64,000 nt of DNA from positions 1 to 64,000 of the forward strand of contig CAZYQC010000006.1 of assembly GCA_964649815.1 (NCBI GenBank), written 5' to 3'. Shown here in pieces: positions 8,388 through 16,710 of this stretch. The DNA is from G013214665 sp964649815 (lineage in GTDB: Bacteria; Pseudomonadota; Alphaproteobacteria; Rhodobacterales; Rhodobacteraceae). The number at the start of each line of letters is the position of its first letter. Within the stretch, counting starts at the first letter, position 1. The notes below the pieces were generated by a model. It made no database searches. It was given only the letters and a program-made list of their open reading frames with translations, and had not been told where the DNA came from. The position numbers were made by a program, and so were the translations under genes.

Positions 8388-9283
8388 TCGGCTGCGTGCC
8401 CCGGCAGACGCACGCGCAGCCGTTTGATCCGGCGCGGATCGGCGTCGATCACCTCGAACTCGGTCCCTTCGGGGTGTGGCACGACTTCTCCGCGCGCAGG
8501 CACCCGTCCGGCCAACATAAAGACCAGACCGCCGAGCGTGTCGATTTCTTCCTCGTCGACCCGGTCATGATCGGTGAGCGAGAAACCAACCTCTTCCTCA
8601 AAATCCTTGAGCGGCGTCTTGGAGAGGGCCAGATAACATCCCGACGCGTCGCGGGTGAAGAACAGGCCTTCGTCGACATCGTGTTCGTCTTCGATCTCGC
8701 CGATGACCTGTTCGATCAGATCCTCGATCGTCACGAGCCCATCCACGCCGCCATATTCATCGATCACCAACGCCATGTGCCGCCGCTCGGTCTGCATCTT
8801 GGTAAGCAGCACACCGATGCTCATCGATGGAGGGACGAAAAGCAGCGGACGCAAGTTGGCGCGCAGATCAAATGCACCCTCAGCGCCGTTAAAGCCATGC
8901 TTGAGCGCGAGGTCCTTGAGATGCGCAAAGCCGATAGGTGTATCGAGCGTGCCTTCGAAGACGGGCAATCGGGTCAGGCCCGACTCGGTGAAGATCGCCA
9001 CAAGCTCTGGCAGCGTCGCCGTGTCCGGGACAGCGGTGATGTCCGCCTTGGGCACGGCCACGTCCTCTACGCGCATGCGGCGCAGGTTGATCATGCCGTG
9101 ACCACGCTCACTTGGCGCGGGTCGGGTGTCGGTTTCGGGGGCCTCCTCTGGGCCGGGGCTGAGCGCGTTAATCACGCGCGTGAAAAAGCCGCCGCCTTCG
9201 GGAGAGTTGCTGTCTGCTGGTGGTGTGCCGATCGTCGGCTGCGCGCGCTGCGCCGCCTCAGACGATCCGTCTTGTTCGCCCAT
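8384..9283 (-). CDS. CBS-domain CorC/HlyC family protein
   Basis: A 299-residue soluble member of the CorC group. After a low-complexity acidic N-terminus it has the entry motif MINLRRMRVEDVAVPKADI, two CBS domains (about 75-205), the hallmark MALVIDEYGGVDGLVTIEDLIEQVIGEI split across the second CBS, and a C-terminal CorC_HlyC domain (about 210-295). It lacks the DUF21 membrane domain of larger relatives. CorC proteins have been linked to magnesium and cobalt efflux and to envelope integrity. It sits between ybeY and lnt and overlaps lnt by 4 bp, the conserved arrangement in alphaproteobacteria. Confidence 0.92.
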   Translation of the reverse strand: MGEQDGSSEAAQRAQPTIGTPPADSNSPEGGGFFTRVINALSPGPEEAPETDTRPAPSERGHGMINLRRMRVEDVAVPKADITAVPDTATLPELVAIFTESGLTRLPVFEGTLDTPIGFAHLKDLALKHGFNGAEGAFDLRANLRPLLFVPPSMSIGVLLTKMQTERRHMALVIDEYGGVDGLVTIEDLIEQVIGEIEDEHDVDEGLFFTRDASGCYLALSKTPLKDFEEEVGFSLTDHDRVDEEEIDTLGGLVFMLAGRVPARGEVVPHPEGTEFEVIDADPRRIKRLRVRLPGHAAE

Positions 9284-9324
9284 GGGGTCCTTATGTCATG
9301 TCACGGCCGGGTGCGGCCTCGCGC

Positions 9325-9813
9325 CTAATATGGGTCAGGCACACCCAAAGTGCCAAGTATTTCTCGCTCCAAATGTTCCATACGCGTGGCATCTGCGTCA
9401 CGGATGTGGTCGTAGCCCAACAAATGCAGCGTCGCATGCACGATCAAATGCGTCACGTGGTCGGCAAGAGGTTTTTGCTGCTGTTCTGCTTCGCGCTGGC
9501 AGGTGTCAAAGGCGATGGCAATATCGCCCAAGCCAAGCGCACCATCGAAATCGGGGGTCGGCGCCTGTGGCTTGTCGCCGTCAACGTCTGGGGCGAGATC
9601 TTCTTCGGGCCAACTGAGCACGTTTGTGGGCTTTGGTTTGTCGCGGAAGTCTGCATTGAGCGCGGCAATCCGCGCATCGTTGCAGGCGAGGATCGCGACA
9701 TCTGCCTCAGCGATCTGATGCCAGCGCAGAACCGCATTGACGGCGGATGTTGCCAGTGCCGGAAGGTCCAGCGCCTCCCAACGGGGGTCTTCGATGAGGA
9801 TGTCAGCCGTCAT
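9325..9813 (-). CDS. ybeY: Endoribonuclease YbeY, 16S rRNA maturation
   Basis: Zinc endoribonuclease required for 16S rRNA 3'-end processing and 70S quality control. The zinc motif H-x3-H-x5-H is present as HATLHLLGYDH near the C-terminus, and the family segments PTNVLSWP and LGDIAIAFD precede it. The open frame extends 13 codons further upstream, but MTADILIED at 9813 matches the family start and gives 162 residues. It follows phoH, with a 117-bp gap that contains one copy of the dispersed repeat, and precedes corC by 41 bp. Confidence 0.94.
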   Translation of the reverse strand: MTADILIEDPRWEALDLPALATSAVNAVLRWHQIAEADVAILACNDARIAALNADFRDKPKPTNVLSWPEEDLAPDVDGDKPQAPTPDFDGALGLGDIAIAFDTCQREAEQQQKPLADHVTHLIVHATLHLLGYDHIRDADATRMEHLEREILGTLGVPDPY

Positions 9814-9893
9814 TGCGAGAGGGCGCCAAGGGGCGCGCGTCCGACAGTCCATGCGGGCGGTGGTAAGAGTGCATCGGGCAGGATGCCTCCGGC

Positions 9894-9918
9894 GGGGATA
9901 TTTGGAGCCAAAAGAAAG
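9894..9918. repeat. Dispersed short intergenic repeat, copy B
   Basis: The sequence has ggggatattt followed by gagccaaaagaaag. It shares the ATATTT...CCAAAAGAAAG pattern with copies at 5511, 5549 (inverted), 29132 and 47154 (inverted). This copy lies in the gap between phoH and ybeY, 13 bp after the phoH stop, the only copy not at a convergent junction. Confidence 0.6.
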
Positions 9919-9930
9919 CCTATGCGCGGA

Positions 9931-10941
9931 TCAGCCAACCGGAGCGTCAGCTTCGTAGGCTTCGATGATGGCAGCGACCAGCGGATGACGGACCACGTCT
10001 TTTGAGGTGAAGTAATTGAAGCTGATCCCCGGAATGGTTTTCAGCAAGCGCTCTGCATCGCTGAGCCCGGATGTCACGCCGCGGGGGAGGTCGATCTGGG
10101 TGCGGTCGCCGGTGATCACCATGCGCGAGCCTTCGCCAAGGCGGGTGAGGAACATCTTCATTTGCATTTGCGTGGCGTTTTGAGCCTCGTCCAGGACAAC
10201 GAAGGCGCGGCTGAGTGTGCGGCCGCGCATAAATGCCAGGGGGGCGATTTCGATCTGTTTTTCCTCGCGCAGCTTGGCGACTTGTTTGCCGGGCAGGAAA
10301 TCATTGAGCGCGTCATAAAGCGGCTGCATATAGGGGTCGACTTTTTCCTCTTGCGTGCCGGGCAAAAAGCCCAAGCGCTCGCCCGCTTCGACGGCGGGGC
10401 GGCAGAGGATGATTCGGTCGACCTCTCCGCTGATGAACATGTTCACACCAACGGCAACGGCGAGGTAGGTTTTGCCGGTGCCCGCAGGACCGATGCCGAA
10501 GGCAAGTTCATTGTCAAAAAGCGATTGGACGTAAGCCTTTTGCGCCTCGGTCCGGGGCTCGACCAGCTTTTTGCGGGTTTTGATCTCGATCCGGTTGCCC
10601 ACTTCCATTTCGAGCTGTTCCACAGGGCCTTCGGCGTCGTCGGTTTCGGCTGGCCCCATGCGCAATTCGCGATCGACATCCGCCTCTTCGACGGATTTGC
10701 CGGCCTCGAGCCGCAAATAAAGCGCGTTCAGAACATCCTGCGTGCGGCTTTGGGCATCTGCATCCCCGTGGATCGACAGGACATTGCCGCGGCGCACGAT
10801 CTGAACGTCCAGCGCCGTTTCGATTGCGGTGAGGTTGCGGTCATACGGTCCGCAGAGGTCAATCAGCAAACGATTGTCCGGAAACTCTACCGCCAGTTCT
10901 GCGGGCATGTGTTCGGACGATGTTTCTGCGCTCAGACTCAC
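9931..10941 (-). CDS. phoH: PhoH-like ATPase (YbeZ type)
   Basis: Cytoplasmic P-loop ATPase of the PhoH family, thought to work with YbeY in RNA metabolism. The Walker A motif GPAGTGKT, the downstream CRPAVEAGERLGFLPG segment and Walker B FVVLDEAQN are intact, with an N-terminal KH-like region. The chosen start is the GTG at 10941 because it has a caggaga ribosome-binding site. The open frame continues upstream to 11013, but that extension runs through the leader and is not family-like. A strong intrinsic terminator at 11029-11063 separates it from the envelope genes upstream. Length from this start is 336 residues, typical for the family. Confidence 0.94.
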   Translation of the reverse strand: MSLSAETSSEHMPAELAVEFPDNRLLIDLCGPYDRNLTAIETALDVQIVRRGNVLSIHGDADAQSRTQDVLNALYLRLEAGKSVEEADVDRELRMGPAETDDAEGPVEQLEMEVGNRIEIKTRKKLVEPRTEAQKAYVQSLFDNELAFGIGPAGTGKTYLAVAVGVNMFISGEVDRIILCRPAVEAGERLGFLPGTQEEKVDPYMQPLYDALNDFLPGKQVAKLREEKQIEIAPLAFMRGRTLSRAFVVLDEAQNATQMQMKMFLTRLGEGSRMVITGDRTQIDLPRGVTSGLSDAERLLKTIPGISFNYFTSKDVVRHPLVAAIIEAYEADAPVG

Positions 10942-11028
10942 TGTGCTCTCCTGTTCACGAGGTGCGCCCGACGGTGACAAGAATGCCAGGCAGGTGCAAT
11001 GGCTCTGGGCCAAAATTCATCGAACTGA

Positions 11029-11063
11029 CAAAAAAGGCCGACAAGCCTTGGACGTGTCGGCCT
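11029..11063 (-). terminator. Rho-independent terminator after the small lipoprotein gene
   Basis: Positions 11035-11043 and 11055-11063 form a perfect 9-bp stem (AGGCCGACA on the minus strand) with an 11-nt loop. The stem is followed on the minus strand by TTTTTTGTC, the classic intrinsic terminator pattern. It ends transcription of the two envelope genes before phoH. Confidence 0.88.
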
Positions 11064-11089
11064 GTGCTTGCGCTGTGTGATCGCTGCGA

Positions 11090-11401
11090 TCAATTCGGAT
11101 CCCGGACGTTGGAGCCGCCTTTGAAGTCACCTACGGTTTGCGTCGGCGCCGCGACACCCGAACAGACGGGTTTTCCGTAAGGATCAAGACGTTGGGAGAG
11201 ATATCCTTCGACCCCGTCATCGATGATCCAATGGTCACAGCCGTTTGGATCGACCCAGATACCCGCCTGCAGTTGGCTAAGGTCTTTGGCATCTGTGCCC
11301 CGGTCAACGGTTTTGTCGGATGGATAGCCGCGTACCCCTTCGTCGCAGGCGGCCAATCCGCAGGCGACACTCAGCATCAGGCCAATTTTGAAGATATTCA
11401 C
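11090..11401 (-). CDS. Small lipoprotein with a WVDP...DDG...PVC domain
   Basis: A 103-residue protein with a lipoprotein signal (MNIFKIGLMLSVACGLAAC, Cys19 as the lipobox cysteine followed by Asp). The body carries IWVDPNGCDHWIIDDGVEGY at about 48-67 and a G-K-PVC segment at about 76-80. The same pattern occurs in the gene immediately upstream, fused there to an OmpA domain, so the two share a domain for which I know no function. The conserved cysteine pair could form a disulfide in the periplasm. Asp after the acylated Cys would favour inner-membrane retention by the rule known from enterobacteria. The gap to the upstream gene is 12 bp. Confidence 0.75.
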   Translation of the reverse strand: MNIFKIGLMLSVACGLAACDEGVRGYPSDKTVDRGTDAKDLSQLQAGIWVDPNGCDHWIIDDGVEGYLSQRLDPYGKPVCSGVAAPTQTVGDFKGGSNVRDPN

Positions 11402-11413
11402 GTCTCTGTCCCC

Positions 11414-12022
11414 TTACCTGATGCACAAAATTTCAACGCGCCGATTCTTGGCCATGCCGCCGGCGGTCTTGTTCGACGCCGCTGGCACGCGCTCGCCGTA
11501 TCCGCGGACATCTGCGATTTTCGCGCCTGAGGCCGCAGCAACGGCTGCAACAGCATTCGCACGATTATAGCTGAGACGCAGGTTATAGGCGTCGCTGGCC
11601 CGGCTGTCGGTGTGGCCGGTGATGATATAGCTGGTTGCGCCCGCGCTCTGGAAGAACTCGGCCAGGCGCTGTTTGCCAGCGCTCGAAATCCGGTAGCTGT
11701 CAGTTGCAAAGAATTGGTCAGTGTTCATCACGCCGCAGACATTGCCGCGGTGACAGACTGGGATGCCCTGGCGATTGACGTGCGGCGTCATATAGCCCTC
11801 GGCGCCGTCATCCATCACCCAATGTTCACACCCGTCTGGGTCCACCCAAATCGTCGGCACATACCGACCTTTGTCCCGGCCCTGCTGTGATTTCGTCTCC
11901 GAGCTCCAGTTCTGTGCCGCAGCGCCCGTCGCAGAGGCGACCAGATCAACCGTCGCGACAGCGCCAACAACCGCCAACGCCGTAAACCAATTCACCGTTT
12001 TGAAAATGCCTTTCGCCACCAC
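11414..12022 (-). CDS. OmpA-domain protein with an N-terminal WVDP...DDG...PVC domain
   Basis: Exported protein: a signal-like helix (KTVNWFTALAVVGAVATVDL) is followed by the motif IWVDPDGCEHWVMDDGAEGY, a PVC segment, and a C-terminal OmpA-like peptidoglycan-binding domain with the hallmark ITGHTDSRASDAYNLRLSYNR split over strand and helix, then GYGE and NRRVEI. The open frame begins at 12091, but the GTG at 12022 has an AAGGA ribosome-binding site six bases upstream and starts just ahead of the signal, so it is preferred (202 residues). It is followed by its lipoprotein neighbour sharing the N-terminal domain. A role in cell-envelope anchoring is likely from the OmpA domain. Confidence 0.85.
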   Translation of the reverse strand: MVAKGIFKTVNWFTALAVVGAVATVDLVASATGAAAQNWSSETKSQQGRDKGRYVPTIWVDPDGCEHWVMDDGAEGYMTPHVNRQGIPVCHRGNVCGVMNTDQFFATDSYRISSAGKQRLAEFFQSAGATSYIITGHTDSRASDAYNLRLSYNRANAVAAVAAASGAKIADVRGYGERVPAASNKTAGGMAKNRRVEILCIR

Positions 12023-12213
12023 CCTGTCCTTTGGTTGTTCTATCCCCCGCAAGATCATCTTAAAGGTGTAAAGCCTCTCTGACCTCGCCATAAAGTAAGC
12101 GTAGGTCAGTTTGGAGATTCTGTGAACCCGTTTTCACAAGATTTAGTGGCCAAATGGCCGATATACGCGGTTTATGGGGCGCATCGGCACATATAGTGTT
12201 GCCCAGACTCGCC

Positions 12214-13533
12214 CTAAATGAGCGTTCCAGCCAGGGAATTGCGCCCAGAGGAGATGATTCTCACATCGGCCAATGTTCCAACCGCGACATCTGCATCCGT
12301 TACATGCACGGCGTGCAGATATTCGGATTTGCCGACCATTTGCCCCTCTAACCGACCGGGTTTTTCAAAGAGAACGCGGACCGTTCGACCGACCATCGCA
12401 TCTTGAATGGCGGTCTGTTGACGGGTGATGAGCGCCTGTAGCCGTTGCAATCGCTCGTCGGCTTCGGCCGGATCAACCTGCGCACGCTCTGCTGCGGGCG
12501 TGCCCGGGCGGGTCGAATATTTGAACGAATAGGCGTAGCCGTAGTTCACCTCTTCGATCAGGGCGAGCGTGTCGGCGAAATCGGCCTCGGTCTCTTCGGG
12601 GAAACCAACAATGAAGTCACCCGACAGCAAAATATCAGGCCGCGCGGCACGAATGCGTTCAATCAAACGGATATAGCTTTCCGCCGTATGGCTGCGGTTC
12701 ATACGCTTGAGGATTTTGTCCGAGCCGGACTGCACTGGCAAATGAAGATAAGGCATCAGCTTGGCGCAAGAGCCATGTGCCTCGATCAGGTCGTCGGTCA
12801 TGTCATTTGGGTGCGAAGTCGTGAAACGAATGCGTTCCAGCCCGTCGATGTCATTCAACGCCCAAATCAACCGCGCCAGCGACCAATCTCCGCCTTCGCC
12901 AGCCCCGTGATAGGCGTTTACGTTCTGGCCCAGCAGCGTGATCTCGCGCACGCCGCGTTCGACCAAATCCTGAGCCTCGCGCAAAACGCGATCGACCGGG
13001 CGGCTCACTTCTGCGCCGCGCGTATAGGGGACGACGCAAAAGGCGCAGAATTTGTCACAGCCTTCCTGGACCGTCAGAAACGCTGTCGGCGCGCGCCGCG
13101 CCTTTGGGCGGGCGCTGAGGTGGTCGAATTTGTCTTCTTCGGGGAAATCGGTGTCGAGCGCCTTTTCTCCGGCGCGCGTTTTCGCCTCAAGCTGGGGCAA
13201 GCGGTGATAGCTTTGCGGTCCGACGACCAGATCAACCATCGGCTGACGCCGCATAATCTCTTGACCTTCGGCCTGGGCCACGCATCCCGCAACGCCGATC
13301 TTAAGATCGGGTTTGGCGGCCTTGAGCCCCTTAAAGCGCCCGAGCTCTGAATAGACCTTTTCAGCCGCCTTTTCGCGGATATGGCAGGTGTTCAGCAGGA
13401 TCATATCCGCGTCGTCGGGTGTCTGCGTCTCGACATATCCCTGACCGCCCAAGGCCTCGACCATGCGCTCGCTGTCATAGACGTTCATCTGGCAGCCATA
13501 GGTTTTGACATATAGCTTTTTCGGCTCTGTCAT
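12214..13533 (-). CDS. miaB: tRNA-2-methylthio-N6-dimethylallyladenosine synthase
   Basis: Radical-SAM methylthiotransferase that makes ms2i6A at position 37 of tRNAs reading UNN codons. The N-terminal UPF0004 domain has the three cluster cysteines (YGCQMN, NTCHIREKA, GCVAQ), the radical-SAM motif CDKFCAFC follows, and a C-terminal TRAM domain ends the protein. Length 439 residues is normal. It lies upstream of the phoH group, the common alphaproteobacterial neighbourhood, with the two envelope genes inserted between. Confidence 0.97.
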   Translation of the reverse strand: MTEPKKLYVKTYGCQMNVYDSERMVEALGGQGYVETQTPDDADMILLNTCHIREKAAEKVYSELGRFKGLKAAKPDLKIGVAGCVAQAEGQEIMRRQPMVDLVVGPQSYHRLPQLEAKTRAGEKALDTDFPEEDKFDHLSARPKARRAPTAFLTVQEGCDKFCAFCVVPYTRGAEVSRPVDRVLREAQDLVERGVREITLLGQNVNAYHGAGEGGDWSLARLIWALNDIDGLERIRFTTSHPNDMTDDLIEAHGSCAKLMPYLHLPVQSGSDKILKRMNRSHTAESYIRLIERIRAARPDILLSGDFIVGFPEETEADFADTLALIEEVNYGYAYSFKYSTRPGTPAAERAQVDPAEADERLQRLQALITRQQTAIQDAMVGRTVRVLFEKPGRLEGQMVGKSEYLHAVHVTDADVAVGTLADVRIISSGRNSLAGTLI

Positions 13534-13640
13534 GGGTGTGTTCCGATCGCGTTTCTGAGCGCCTTGCGCATATCAAGGTGACAGCTGTCTTGCAATGCGA
13601 CCGCAGTTGCGGAAAAAAGGCGCAGCAGTCGAGAAAAAAA

Positions 13641-14504
13641 ATGCAGTACCCCTCTCTGTCGCACTTTCTAAGGAATGGCAAAAGAGCCCTTGAAAAGGGG
13701 CCTATCGCAATGATCTTTGCCGAGGACGAGGTCGAGATCGACAGCACCGTCCGGCATCACGATCTGTTGGGCTTTAAAAGCATCATCCTCTTTGCCCCAG
13801 ACAGCTATGCCTTGGCCAAAGACGTGCAAACAACGGTCAGCCGCGTCACCTTGACGGCTAAAACGGTTGATGACGTTCGCGAAGCCGTTGATGCTGTCAC
13901 CGAAGCGGCACCCGGCATTTGGATGTATTATTGCTATAACGCTGAATATCTCTTCTTTCCCTTTTGCGAAAACCGCACCGTCGGAGAGCTGTTGGCCTTT
14001 CACACCGAAGAGCGTCGAGACGCGATGTTGACCTATGTTGCGGATCTCTATGCAGATGATCTGGACAGATACCCCGATGCCGTCTCGCTCGATACGGCCC
14101 ATTTGGACCGATCAGGTTACTACGCGCTTGCGCGGCCGAATGAGGAAGGCCATCCGAAGGAACGGCAATTGGATTTCTTTGGCGGCCTGCGGTGGCGTTA
14201 CGAAGAACATGTCCCTGTCAGCCGCCGCAAGATTGATCGCATTTCGCTTTTCAAGGCCAAAGAAGGCCTGAAATTGCGCAACGACTACACGTTCAACGAC
14301 GAAGAATATAACACCTATGCCTGCCCCTGGCACAACAACGTGACTGCGACAATCGCCAGCTTTCGAACCGCAAAGGCGCTCAAGCGGAACCCGGGATCGA
14401 CCTTCGACATCCACACCTTCAAATGGCACAACTCTGCGGCCTTCGAATGGCATTCGCGCCAGCTGCTTGATTTGGGCCTGATGGAGCCGGGGCAGTGGTT
14501 CTAG
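13641..14504 (+). CDS. Putative glycosyltransferase (GT2/GT92-like)
   Basis: A 287-residue cytoplasmic protein with no signal or membrane helix. Residues 17-60 (IAMIFAEDEVEIDSTVRHH then GFKSIILFAPDSY) resemble the first strand-helix of family 2 and 92 glycosyltransferases, where an Asp/Glu-rich loop and a conserved HH precede the nucleotide-sugar site. A canonical DxD is not obvious. The start at 13641 is chosen over upstream in-frame codons because homologous-looking sequence begins there; the ribosome-binding site is weak. It is divergent from miaB, and its TAG shares CTAG with the stop of the convergent dioxygenase gene. The acceptor is unknown. Confidence 0.55.
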   Translation: MQYPSLSHFLRNGKRALEKGPIAMIFAEDEVEIDSTVRHHDLLGFKSIILFAPDSYALAKDVQTTVSRVTLTAKTVDDVREAVDAVTEAAPGIWMYYCYNAEYLFFPFCENRTVGELLAFHTEERRDAMLTYVADLYADDLDRYPDAVSLDTAHLDRSGYYALARPNEEGHPKERQLDFFGGLRWRYEEHVPVSRRKIDRISLFKAKEGLKLRNDYTFNDEEYNTYACPWHNNVTATIASFRTAKALKRNPGSTFDIHTFKWHNSAAFEWHSRQLLDLGLMEPGQWF

Positions 14505-15286
14505 CGCCCAACCGGTAAGAACGGGAACCAATCCTCGCGCAGCGTCTCACCTGCAACCATGCCATGCCCCGGAAACGGCGGGCTGGTTGGCCCCGGGCGC
14601 TCAGTATAGCGCGCATCATCGCCGACCAGGCGCAATGAAAACGCCCGCCGCGTCGTCGAGGCCGTGTTGCCCCGCGCGCCGTGCAATGTGCGAAAGTGGA
14701 ACGCCACCGCATCCCCAGGCTGCATCGGGAATTCAACGATGCGCATACCTTCGGCCTCGGGGTCTGGGATCGGCATGTAATCCCCTTCGAAAAAGGCGGT
14801 CTCACTCGCCCAGCGCGTCGGCAAGACGTCCTTTTCCCAGCGATGCGACCCGGCCACCAACCGCAATGTCGCCTCGGTCACCGGATCAAGGGGCGACCAG
14901 AATGAAACGCTTTGCGTGCCTGACACGAAATAATAGGGCCCGTCCGAATGCCAGGGCGTCGCCATCGATGTCCCTGGTTCCTTGACCAACACATGATCAT
15001 GGAACATCTGCACGCGCTCGGACTGCATCAAATCGGCGGCGACCGTGGCTGCGTCACTGGTGCGGACAACCTCTGCAAATTCGGGTATCCGCTCCCAGTT
15101 GCAATAATCGTCAAAGAACCGGCCCGTCTCGCCCGAGCGTTCGTTTTCCGACGCGTAAGGGCCAGGCGCTTGCATGTTGCGTGCAACACCCGCGCGCAAC
15201 GTCTCCACGTGGTCCGCAAACAGCCCCGGGATCAGCACGACGCCGTCCCGTTGATAGGTTTCAATCTGATCAGAGGTGGCGCGCAC
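14501..15286 (-). CDS. Phytanoyl-CoA dioxygenase (PhyH) family protein
   Basis: Fe(II)/2-oxoglutarate dioxygenase of the PhyH family, 261 residues. The iron ligands appear as His-x-Asp in TPWHSDGPYYF and the distal His in FHFRTLHGARGN, with a following RRAFSLR arginine for 2-oxoglutarate. The N-terminal YQRDGVVLIPGLF is also typical. The start is a GTG 13 bp after the irr stop, so it is probably cotranscribed with irr and the other oxygenase upstream. The substrate is unknown; members hydroxylate fatty acyl chains, compatible solutes or secondary metabolites. Confidence 0.85.
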   Translation of the reverse strand: MRATSDQIETYQRDGVVLIPGLFADHVETLRAGVARNMQAPGPYASENERSGETGRFFDDYCNWERIPEFAEVVRTSDAATVAADLMQSERVQMFHDHVLVKEPGTSMATPWHSDGPYYFVSGTQSVSFWSPLDPVTEATLRLVAGSHRWEKDVLPTRWASETAFFEGDYMPIPDPEAEGMRIVEFPMQPGDAVAFHFRTLHGARGNTASTTRRAFSLRLVGDDARYTERPGPTSPPFPGHGMVAGETLREDWFPFLPVGR

Positions 15287-15299
15287 CGGTTAGGACCGC

Positions 15300-15719
15300 T
15301 TAGGTCTTGCGACGCAGACGAATGACCACGTCAACAGACGCAATCTCCGCGCCCGCAGGCGCATCAGGCAGTCGAGAGATCACGAGGTCTTCGGACGGCG
15401 CATCCGTCAGGCGATCTTCGTCTTCCCAGAAGAAATGCGGGTGATCATGCGTGTTGGTGTCGAAATAGCTTTTGGCCCCATCCACGGTGACTTCCTGCAT
15501 CAGCCCCGCATCGCAAAAGGCGCGCAGCGTGTTGTAGACGGTTGCCAAAGACACCCCGTCGCCCTGTGCCTGAGCGGAGGCAAACAGACTTTCTGCCGTG
15601 ACATGCCGGTGCTGGCCGTCACCGACCAGCAACGCCGCAAGTGCGACGCGCTGTTTTGTGGGCCGCAAATCCGCCGATGCGAGCCACTCAATACCAGTTT
15701 TCTGAGCCGTATCCGTCAT
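15300..15719 (-). CDS. irr: Fur-family iron response regulator Irr
   Basis: Transcription regulator that represses or activates genes when iron or haem is low in alphaproteobacteria. The winged-helix segment LRPTKQRVALAALLV, the recognition helix region SLATVYNTLRAFCDAGLM and the Irr-specific THDHPHFFWE histidine cluster identify it as Irr rather than Fur, Zur or Mur. The N-terminal Cys-Pro haem motif known in Bradyrhizobium Irr is not present, as in other Rhodobacterales. The frame opens at 15845, but ATG 15719 (MTDTAQKTGIEWL, 139 residues) matches the family N-terminus. It lies between two non-haem Fe(II) oxygenase genes on the same strand, with fabA diverging beyond. Confidence 0.92.
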   Translation of the reverse strand: MTDTAQKTGIEWLASADLRPTKQRVALAALLVGDGQHRHVTAESLFASAQAQGDGVSLATVYNTLRAFCDAGLMQEVTVDGAKSYFDTNTHDHPHFFWEDEDRLTDAPSEDLVISRLPDAPAGAEIASVDVVIRLRRKT

Positions 15720-15792
15720 TGGATCCCCGTGTCTTCTGCCTTTATATAGGGCAGCTTTGGCCTCTGGTTCAATTCCCAATGCGTCGCAGGCC

Positions 15793-16578
15793 TTATCCAA
15801 CCCGTCCATAAAAGCCCACGCGTTCCTTTTCGGTAAACGCAACACCCGGCTCAGGGTAGAAAGACATCGTGTTCACGATGCGGCTGGTGGCACCTGAAAC
15901 CGGCGTCACGCGATGCGCGGTGTTTTTGCCCAGAAACACGTTCAGCGTGCCGGGATCTTGTTGCAGAACTGTCGGCTCAAGACGTCCGGCCACCAATTCG
16001 GCCACGCCTGCATAATTTGGGTCGTCGTCGCTGCGCAGGTCCTTGGCATATTCGAACAAGCCGCCTTGCTCGGCTTCTTGCAACAGGATCGTGATCGTAA
16101 AGACCGAACGATCGAAATGCCAATTCAACGCCTCTCCGTCGCGATATTCCATGACATTCACGCCAGCCAGCGGATCGTCCATCTGATGCAGTTCGGGTTG
16201 CTCCATCACATCCGCGATGAACCGTGCAAACGGCGCCCAGCGGTAAATCTGGTCCAAAGCCGTGCCCAAAAGCTGGTCATGGCAAATCGTGTGGTTTGTG
16301 GTTTTGACCTTGGCCAAAGCGGGATCATCCGGCGCCAGCCCGTCAACGTGATCTTTAAAGTAAATGTTATGCCAGCGCGCATGTTCAAAGCTTGCGCTTT
16401 CCAACAGCGGTCGTGAATGGGTCAAAAGCCCTTCCAAAGCCTCCGCTTTGAGAAATCCTGGCAAGTTGAAGAGACCCTCAGCCGCCAATGATGCCTGCGC
16501 CTGTGATACAAGATCAGCGTAGGCCTCTGTCTCGGGCATATCCAAAGGGTAACGGGCAAGATCGATGATATGTTCCAT
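15793..16578 (-). CDS. 2-oxoglutarate/Fe(II) oxygenase superfamily protein
   Basis: A 261-residue protein with the jelly-roll iron site: NWHFDRSVFTITILLQ supplies the His-x-Asp pair, HRVTPV the distal His and SRIVNTMSFY the likely 2-oxoglutarate arginine. The Asp is retained, so a hydroxylase rather than a halogenase is expected. The family occurs widely in roseobacters without an assigned substrate. The ATG at 16578 (MEHIIDLARY) is preferred to the extended frame from 16614. It is the first gene of a probable three-gene unit with irr and the PhyH gene and is divergent from fabA. Confidence 0.8.
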   Translation of the reverse strand: MEHIIDLARYPLDMPETEAYADLVSQAQASLAAEGLFNLPGFLKAEALEGLLTHSRPLLESASFEHARWHNIYFKDHVDGLAPDDPALAKVKTTNHTICHDQLLGTALDQIYRWAPFARFIADVMEQPELHQMDDPLAGVNVMEYRDGEALNWHFDRSVFTITILLQEAEQGGLFEYAKDLRSDDDPNYAGVAELVAGRLEPTVLQQDPGTLNVFLGKNTAHRVTPVSGATSRIVNTMSFYPEPGVAFTEKERVGFYGRVG

Positions 16579-16710
16579 GCAGCGCACACTGCCCAGAACA
16601 CCTTGCCAGCGCAAGCGCGATGCGTCGCCGCCCTTGCAAGACCAAGAACCGCGATGCTAGACGGGCTGAACTCCGCGCGCAGGAGTGGGCAAGAAGAAGA
16701 AAGAGACATC

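Noticed and set aside
15793..16578. A BesD-like halogenase
   Set aside because: The iron site keeps His-x-Asp (WHFD); halogenases replace the Asp by Gly or Ala.
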